Virus record (IMG/VR): IMGVR_UViG_3300028298_000008
Coordinates: 1 to 62,634 of that record
DNA length: 62,634 nt
Source: a virus
Strand: one strand, 5' to 3'
Part shown: piece after piece, positions 59,801-62,634 of the stretch
How the letters are laid out: every line of letters begins with the position of its first letter
Position numbering within the stretch: position 1 is the stretch's first letter
Position numbers and translations under genes: made by a program
Notes under the pieces: model-generated
Seen by the model: the letters and a program-made list of their open reading frames with translations, nothing else
Database searches by the model: none
Told to the model about the DNA's origin: nothing

Positions 59801-60504
59801 ACAAAGAAACGCTCCTCAATAGAAAAGGTAAATTGCACTGTGCTGGGAAAAACTCGACCAGGACCACACTTCTTAACTCGTACATTTCCTTCGGCCAAAT
59901 AATACCCTATCAACAATAATAGATCATTATTAACAAGGACCTCCTGTTCATGTTTTTTATATTTATCCTTCCTTCCTTTATTCTCAACTTTGACAACCCA
60001 TTTCTCCTTGTCCTCTATAATATCAATAACAGGTGTTAGTAAATAATCACCAATCTGAATGTCCTTAGTCTCTACCCATTGCCTGCCTCCGTCCCGCTCC
60101 ACATAAAATGGATGCTCTGAAGTAGCTTGAATAGGAGGAAGGCCATTGCATTTCAAACTAAACAATTTACCAGTATAATCTAAAATTTTTACCTCGATCA
60201 CTTCATCCTGCTTACCAAGATGATTGTAAACAACATCTCCAACTTCCATATCTTCAATGTTACAAACACCATTATCAGTTAATATCGGTGTGCCTGCCGG
60301 AAAGCAAGCATACACCCAAACAGACTGTTTGTAAGGCTGCTGCACTACAGCAGAATAAGGACCAAGCAGTTCTCTCAAGGAGCGAAAAATACGGTGATCA
60401 TCAATGAGAGGACCAACAACACCCTTCATAGCATGTCTCTGCTGACGAGAATATTCCCACGACAACAGATTGTAACCAACTTTACCAACCAACTTCTCAA
60501 ACAT
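56836..60504 (-). CDS. Portal protein with intein and C-terminal SAM methyltransferase
   Basis: 1222-residue precursor from an ATG at 60504 (GAGGAGA upstream; an ATG at 60519 coupled to the terminase stop is an alternative). N-extein: 66 residues of the HK97-type portal. Intein: residues 67-443. C-extein: portal core (CINAIMSNIARVPFIIRK, PPSRFEPVIDIKTNWL, NPYNDLRGLSPLEASKL), then a helical MuF-like linker, then a class I methyltransferase from about 1010 with VLDIGCGNGRDSIFFGE at 1059. Mature extein ~845 residues. Two activities on one virion protein are remarkable. Confidence 0.88.
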   Translation of the reverse strand: MFEKLVGKVGYNLLSWEYSRQQRHAMKGVVGPLIDDHRIFRSLRELLGPYSAVVQQPYKQSVWVYACFPAGTPILTDNGVCNIEDMEVGDVVYNHLGKQDEVIEVKILDYTGKLFSLKCNGLPPIQATSEHPFYVERDGGRQWVETKDIQIGDYLLTPVIDIIEDKEKWVVKVENKGRKDKYKKHEQEVLVNNDLLLLIGYYLAEGNVRVKKCGPGRVFPSTVQFTFSIEERFFVDETKSLMQKCFGISHSLEAPSEGRVSVLFNSRIASDFFLLFGTGASYKKIPDWVAKLPIEKTMFLLRGFWRGDGCESPNGDFNLDTISPSLVEGLRFLLLRQGIVPYVFKKEGCRRWVINQMCDCRDSFRLRIGGGYKRRANLIFKNMLWKKEKGSWNAGKSICAIEKGYAKFPVNKIGYEKVNNLPVFNLEVRKEHSYLAFGVATHNCINAIMSNIARVPFIIRKDAGDDIEPKRVEEGPIYELFQNPNPLMTLSKLIEATFGFYEMAGEAFWILEGRDDVSQIPKEIWTFPPSRFEPVIDIKTNWLLGWKYSGKIEVIFPLSQIIHFKMFNPYNDLRGLSPLEASKLSVESDYHASMYNKVFFENGAVTSLNITVPEELNDDSYDRMLKQFEDRHKGSKKAHRIVIAEGGAKITESRLGQRDMEFIDGKKMSREEIFAAYSVNEVVLGLFKDVKSYEGSKAAHKAFWEECLMPKVTYFEEVLWAKFFSRIGVRRGKGRIWGEFDLATVGALQENYKDKVVTAKLMWSMGWPINMINKRLQLGMQDVKWGNDAFIPGGYSSYAYIMAHGGAQNQAPGKDKPEAPKEESKKVIEMVKTPMIENNPYQIYKQPIEKEFKAKIKTLLFNQRKDALEAVYEDRDIDRSEKCYGKLQRELKEVFFTAVYRGQYSVWNEIGASSEQPSNGNDAEIARFIDAKTSFVVSNFKALIGNLIDAFEQFKSKNGNDKEVFAEKVREIYNYLTQKSYTVAENEVDTAFYFGRNIEMERARKEINTALAITKQDMSRDDWIEAWKNDPHWATSLNPSPLAKAAVKAEMMNTTISNVLDIGCGNGRDSIFFGEQGYNVIGIDLSPEAVEIAKGNNKLKNVSFEVGDAEALRFGRNTFDLVYSLSVLHSTKMDASIKEVSRVLKNKGMSLLYLYIKTTYYTPGGEEDRTEINFKISEIEELYKKNSLEVRDKWRFETKDKDENGTHIHSVVVYLLQKELVI
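59176..60306 (-). mobile_element. Intein with LAGLIDADG (DOD) endonuclease in the portal gene
   Basis: 377 residues, starting CFPAGTPIL (Cys 1), block B ATSEHPFYV, DOD motifs LIGYYLAEG and LLRGFWRGDG, a F-block VFNLEVRKEHSYLAF and G-block ending THN before C+1. It sits in the highly conserved portal stretch VYA-CI-AI. Same length as the methyltransferase intein but clearly divergent. Confidence 0.92.
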
Positions 60505-60515
60505 GCTCTCTCCTC

Positions 60516-61799
60516 TCATATCACCCGTATACGAACACCGGCCGCCCCTTTAGTTGAATTGTGTATAGCATATCTTTTCGCATCCATCAAGTGATTTGCC
60601 CAATCGATAGGAATATCAAGAACATTGCCATTCTTATCCTTCCGCCAAGAATAACTCCGATGCTCAGAGATGAGATCAACACTACCACTATAAATATGGC
60701 AAACCATTCTCTTAACAGAATCAATCCCAACCTGAATTATCTTATGGGCGGCCTTGGCATTGAACCCCGCTCTTCGGATCTCTTCGATTCTATCAGGTTC
60801 AGCAGAATCCGCCCATATTATACGAGAACGTCTGAACTCCTTTGGAATCAAACTTTGCAGCTTTAAGATCAAGTCTGAGTTGGTGAGATTCTTGTGATAC
60901 AACAACTGCTCTTCCCAGCATTCCTTCCCTTTGATGTATTCCTTAATGAGAGCAGTCGGCATATTATAACCAAAGTCAAGACCATAAGCGATCTTGTCAA
61001 CGGCTCCTTCATCAGGCAGCCAGTCTACAATATCCCAGTTCTTGTAGATCAAATTCTCAAGCCGCCCCCAATTGCCCAGCGTGAAGATATTATACAACGA
61101 AGGATCCTGCGTCTCAAGATCGAGAAGCATCTGCACGTAGTCTTCTGGCAGGAATGGATTGTCTTTGTAGTTAGATATTATTTCTTCTGCATGAATGGTT
61201 GGATCGTCTACAATCTTCGTCTTGATCCAGTGATGCTCATCAATTGGGTTGAAGCTAAGGAATATCTGATTGCGAAGACCGTCTCTCGAAGGCTCCCTAA
61301 CGCAGAAACGAATGTCCTGGAAGGAATCATAATCTATTTCAGTAGCTTCTTCAATCCAGACATAGTTCCAGTTAGAGGATCGAATCTTAGCGGCGTCGTC
61401 AACAGAACCATAATGAAGCAAAGAGCCATTGTAATACCAATTCAGATGAACCTTCTCTTCAATGATCCTATCCCTGACACCATATTCCATAGCGAGATCA
61501 TTCATCAGAGGGTACACTGACTGGCGCAGGGATGGCAGAGACTTACGAAGTATGAGTATTTTCTTCCTCTCCTCAGTGAAGAACTTATAATGCATGAGCT
61601 GGGCTAAACTATGGGATTTGCTCGAACCTCTTCCCCCGCGGTCAATGACAATAGGCGCCTTTGATGCCTGGTTCCTGAAGAAAATGTCGGTAGCGACAAA
61701 AGAAAGCTCCCGCTCCTCAGGATTCTCATCATGCAATAACTCGTGCAAGTAATCCTCAGTCTGCGCCTGAGCTTGAGCGACCTTACTCCGTCGTGCCAT
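60516..61799 (-). CDS. Terminase large subunit (PBSX/Terminase_3-like)
   Basis: 427 residues from the ATG at 61799 (AGAGGAAGG upstream). N-terminal ATPase: Walker A GGRGSSKS at 55-62, Walker B VWIEEATE at 147-154. C-terminal RNase-H-like nuclease: GLDFGYN (Asp 275), WADSAEPD (Asp 331), and HLMDAKRY (Asp 406), the three metal-binding acids. It packages DNA through the portal encoded downstream; its stop overlaps the alternative portal start. Confidence 0.92.
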   Translation of the reverse strand: MARRSKVAQAQAQTEDYLHELLHDENPEERELSFVATDIFFRNQASKAPIVIDRGGRGSSKSHSLAQLMHYKFFTEERKKILILRKSLPSLRQSVYPLMNDLAMEYGVRDRIIEEKVHLNWYYNGSLLHYGSVDDAAKIRSSNWNYVWIEEATEIDYDSFQDIRFCVREPSRDGLRNQIFLSFNPIDEHHWIKTKIVDDPTIHAEEIISNYKDNPFLPEDYVQMLLDLETQDPSLYNIFTLGNWGRLENLIYKNWDIVDWLPDEGAVDKIAYGLDFGYNMPTALIKEYIKGKECWEEQLLYHKNLTNSDLILKLQSLIPKEFRRSRIIWADSAEPDRIEEIRRAGFNAKAAHKIIQVGIDSVKRMVCHIYSGSVDLISEHRSYSWRKDKNGNVLDIPIDWANHLMDAKRYAIHNSTKGAAGVRIRVI

Positions 61800-62412
61800 C
61801 AGCAACCTTCCTCTTAAACTCTAAAACGGTCTTCTGAGCACCCATCTTCTTCCGAGTAGCCGCATCCGCTTTAGAAGCAGGAATGATCCTTATCTTAACA
61901 GGAGCTTTCCTTGACGAAGCAACCGGGGCTTCCATCCAACCACGAGATTTCCCTAAACACTTCAGCATGAAAATCATAGCAACCGTATCCTGTTTATTAC
62001 GAATCTTGTCCATCAAATGACATTCCACCTCATCGATAAGAGCCTCCCGAAACTCTTCAAACATCTTTGACAGAGAAGGATACTTACGCAATACATTCTT
62101 CACGTGATAGACAGACAAGGATAACTTACGAGCAATGTTCGTAATCAGCCCTCCAGAAGTCCAGATAGCTTCCTCAACATTCCCATAAGTAATCTCGCCA
62201 AACACCTTCTTAGTGCGAGACACCTTGGCTCCCTTGGTAGAAGTGGCAGCTTCCCACATCGACAAGTCTCTGTCTGCATTATAATTAGTAAGAGTTGTAA
62301 TATCTGCTATGATTGGTTTTGTAGGAGGAATCTCTGGGGTGGGAATTCTGCTCTTCCTTTCAGGAGTTGGCACACTCTCTTCCTTATTATCACGTGATAC
62401 AAGCCGAGCCAT
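61783..62412 (-). CDS. Terminase small subunit
   Basis: 209 residues. The ATG at 62412 was chosen because GGAGGTG lies at proper spacing; alternatives at 62418 and 62427 crowd or precede it. A central HTH-like region (GGLITNIARKLSLSVYHVKNV) would bind the packaging site; the C-terminus is basic. First gene of the late block; overlaps the large subunit by 17 bp. Confidence 0.78.
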   Translation of the reverse strand: MARLVSRDNKEESVPTPERKSRIPTPEIPPTKPIIADITTLTNYNADRDLSMWEAATSTKGAKVSRTKKVFGEITYGNVEEAIWTSGGLITNIARKLSLSVYHVKNVLRKYPSLSKMFEEFREALIDEVECHLMDKIRNKQDTVAMIFMLKCLGKSRGWMEAPVASSRKAPVKIRIIPASKADAATRKKMGAQKTVLEFKRKVADGTTE

Positions 62413-62634
62413 GAGCATCACCTCCATTACTACATTCGACCACTAACACTCCAAAAACATTCTGTCAAGAATTATTTTTAATGCATGTGATTAATGTGGG
62501 AAGATGGAAGGGTTAAACTGGATGGATTAAGCTGGATGGATTAAACTGGGTTATATGATGTGTATATGTAATTACATTGTAATGACGTATGGGTTAGACC
62601 CATAAATTATAGAGGTATACTTCTATAGACGTGA
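62413..62634. promoter_or_regulatory. Gene-free region upstream of terminase with small palindromes
   Basis: No ORF is supportable. On the minus strand a perfect -35-like TTGACA lies at 62463-62468, but the -10 at 17-bp spacing (TAGTGG) is poor. Inverted repeats include TATGGGT-TAG-ACCCATA (62588-62604), TATAGA-x8-TCTATA (62608-62627) and a GTAATTAC palindrome near 62568. The dense symmetry suggests late-promoter operators and/or a packaging site next to the terminase genes. Confidence 0.4.
62513..62550 (+). repeat. 14-bp tandem repeat upstream of terminase
   Basis: TTAAACTGGATGGA followed by TTAAGCTGGATGGA and a partial third unit TTAAACTGGG (one mismatch between the first two). Direct repeats beside terminase small subunit genes are typical terminase-binding (cos/pac-like) or regulator-binding sites. 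Confidence 0.6.

Noticed and set aside
60507-60519. Portal start at 60519
   Set aside because: The ATGA overlap with terminase is attractive, but the GAGGAGA lies within the first codons and points to the ATG at 60504; both remain possible.
1-62634. CRISPR arrays, insertion sequences, integrase or attachment sites
   Set aside because: No repeat-spacer pattern, transposase or recombinase domain was seen on either strand.

Overview
The window is a contiguous piece of a tailed double-stranded DNA bacteriophage (or prophage) genome with siphovirus-type morphogenesis genes. The evidence is a PBSX/HK97-type packaging and head module, a long tape-measure protein, a lambda-like tail tip (gpM/gpL/gpK/gpJ order) and a lambda G/GT-type frameshift site. 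Genes are tightly packed, AT-rich, and nearly always preceded by AGGAGG-like ribosome-binding sites or joined by ATGA overlaps, which points to a bacterial host. No integrase, repressor, DNA polymerase, helicase or CRISPR array is visible. The left edge cuts a gene, so the replication genes probably continue outside the window.

Layout. (1) 1-5.3 kb, plus strand: recombination and repair genes, namely a RecA/UvsX recombinase, a 5'-3' flap exonuclease, an SbcC/Rad50-like ATPase split into separate genes around an SbcD/Mre11 nuclease, and a small PD-(D/E)XK nuclease. (2) 5.3-10.9 kb, plus strand: many small accessory genes, a lytic transglycosylase, a tRNA-like RNA, a DUF4326 protein and a DnaJ-domain protein. 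(3) 10.9-28.4 kb, plus strand: an unusually large glycan/sugar-modification island. It holds a GT4-GT9 fusion, GT-A glycosyltransferases, four SAM methyltransferases, three radical SAM proteins (one with a B12-binding-like N-terminus), a short DegT aminotransferase, a WbqC-like protein, a GNAT acetyltransferase and a sulfotransferase-like protein. Three related HNH-AP2 homing endonuclease genes are interspersed, and an intein sits inside one methyltransferase. (4) 28.4-30.0 kb: small genes and an HD-domain phosphohydrolase, ending at a convergent terminator near 29.95-30.02 kb.

(5) 30.0-62.4 kb, minus strand, read from right to left: terminase small and large subunits; a portal protein interrupted by an intein and fused at its C-terminus to a SAM methyltransferase; prohead protease; HK97 major capsid protein; head-tail connectors; tail tube; tail-assembly chaperone pair with a T TTT TTC slippery site; tape measure; tail tip (M, L, K, J); a set of tail-fibre/adhesin-like proteins with internal repeats and duplicated domains; then a membrane/lysis cassette with a second lytic transglycosylase. 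(6) 62.43-62.63 kb: non-coding DNA upstream of terminase with short tandem repeats and several small palindromes.

The strongest points for follow-up are the portal-intein-methyltransferase protein, the intein in methyltransferase motif I (both inteins are 377 residues), the split Rad50 whose N-half ends in a CPLC zinc-hook motif, the 17-kb glycan island, and the G/GT frameshift. All functional names come from reading motifs by eye; no database search was run.
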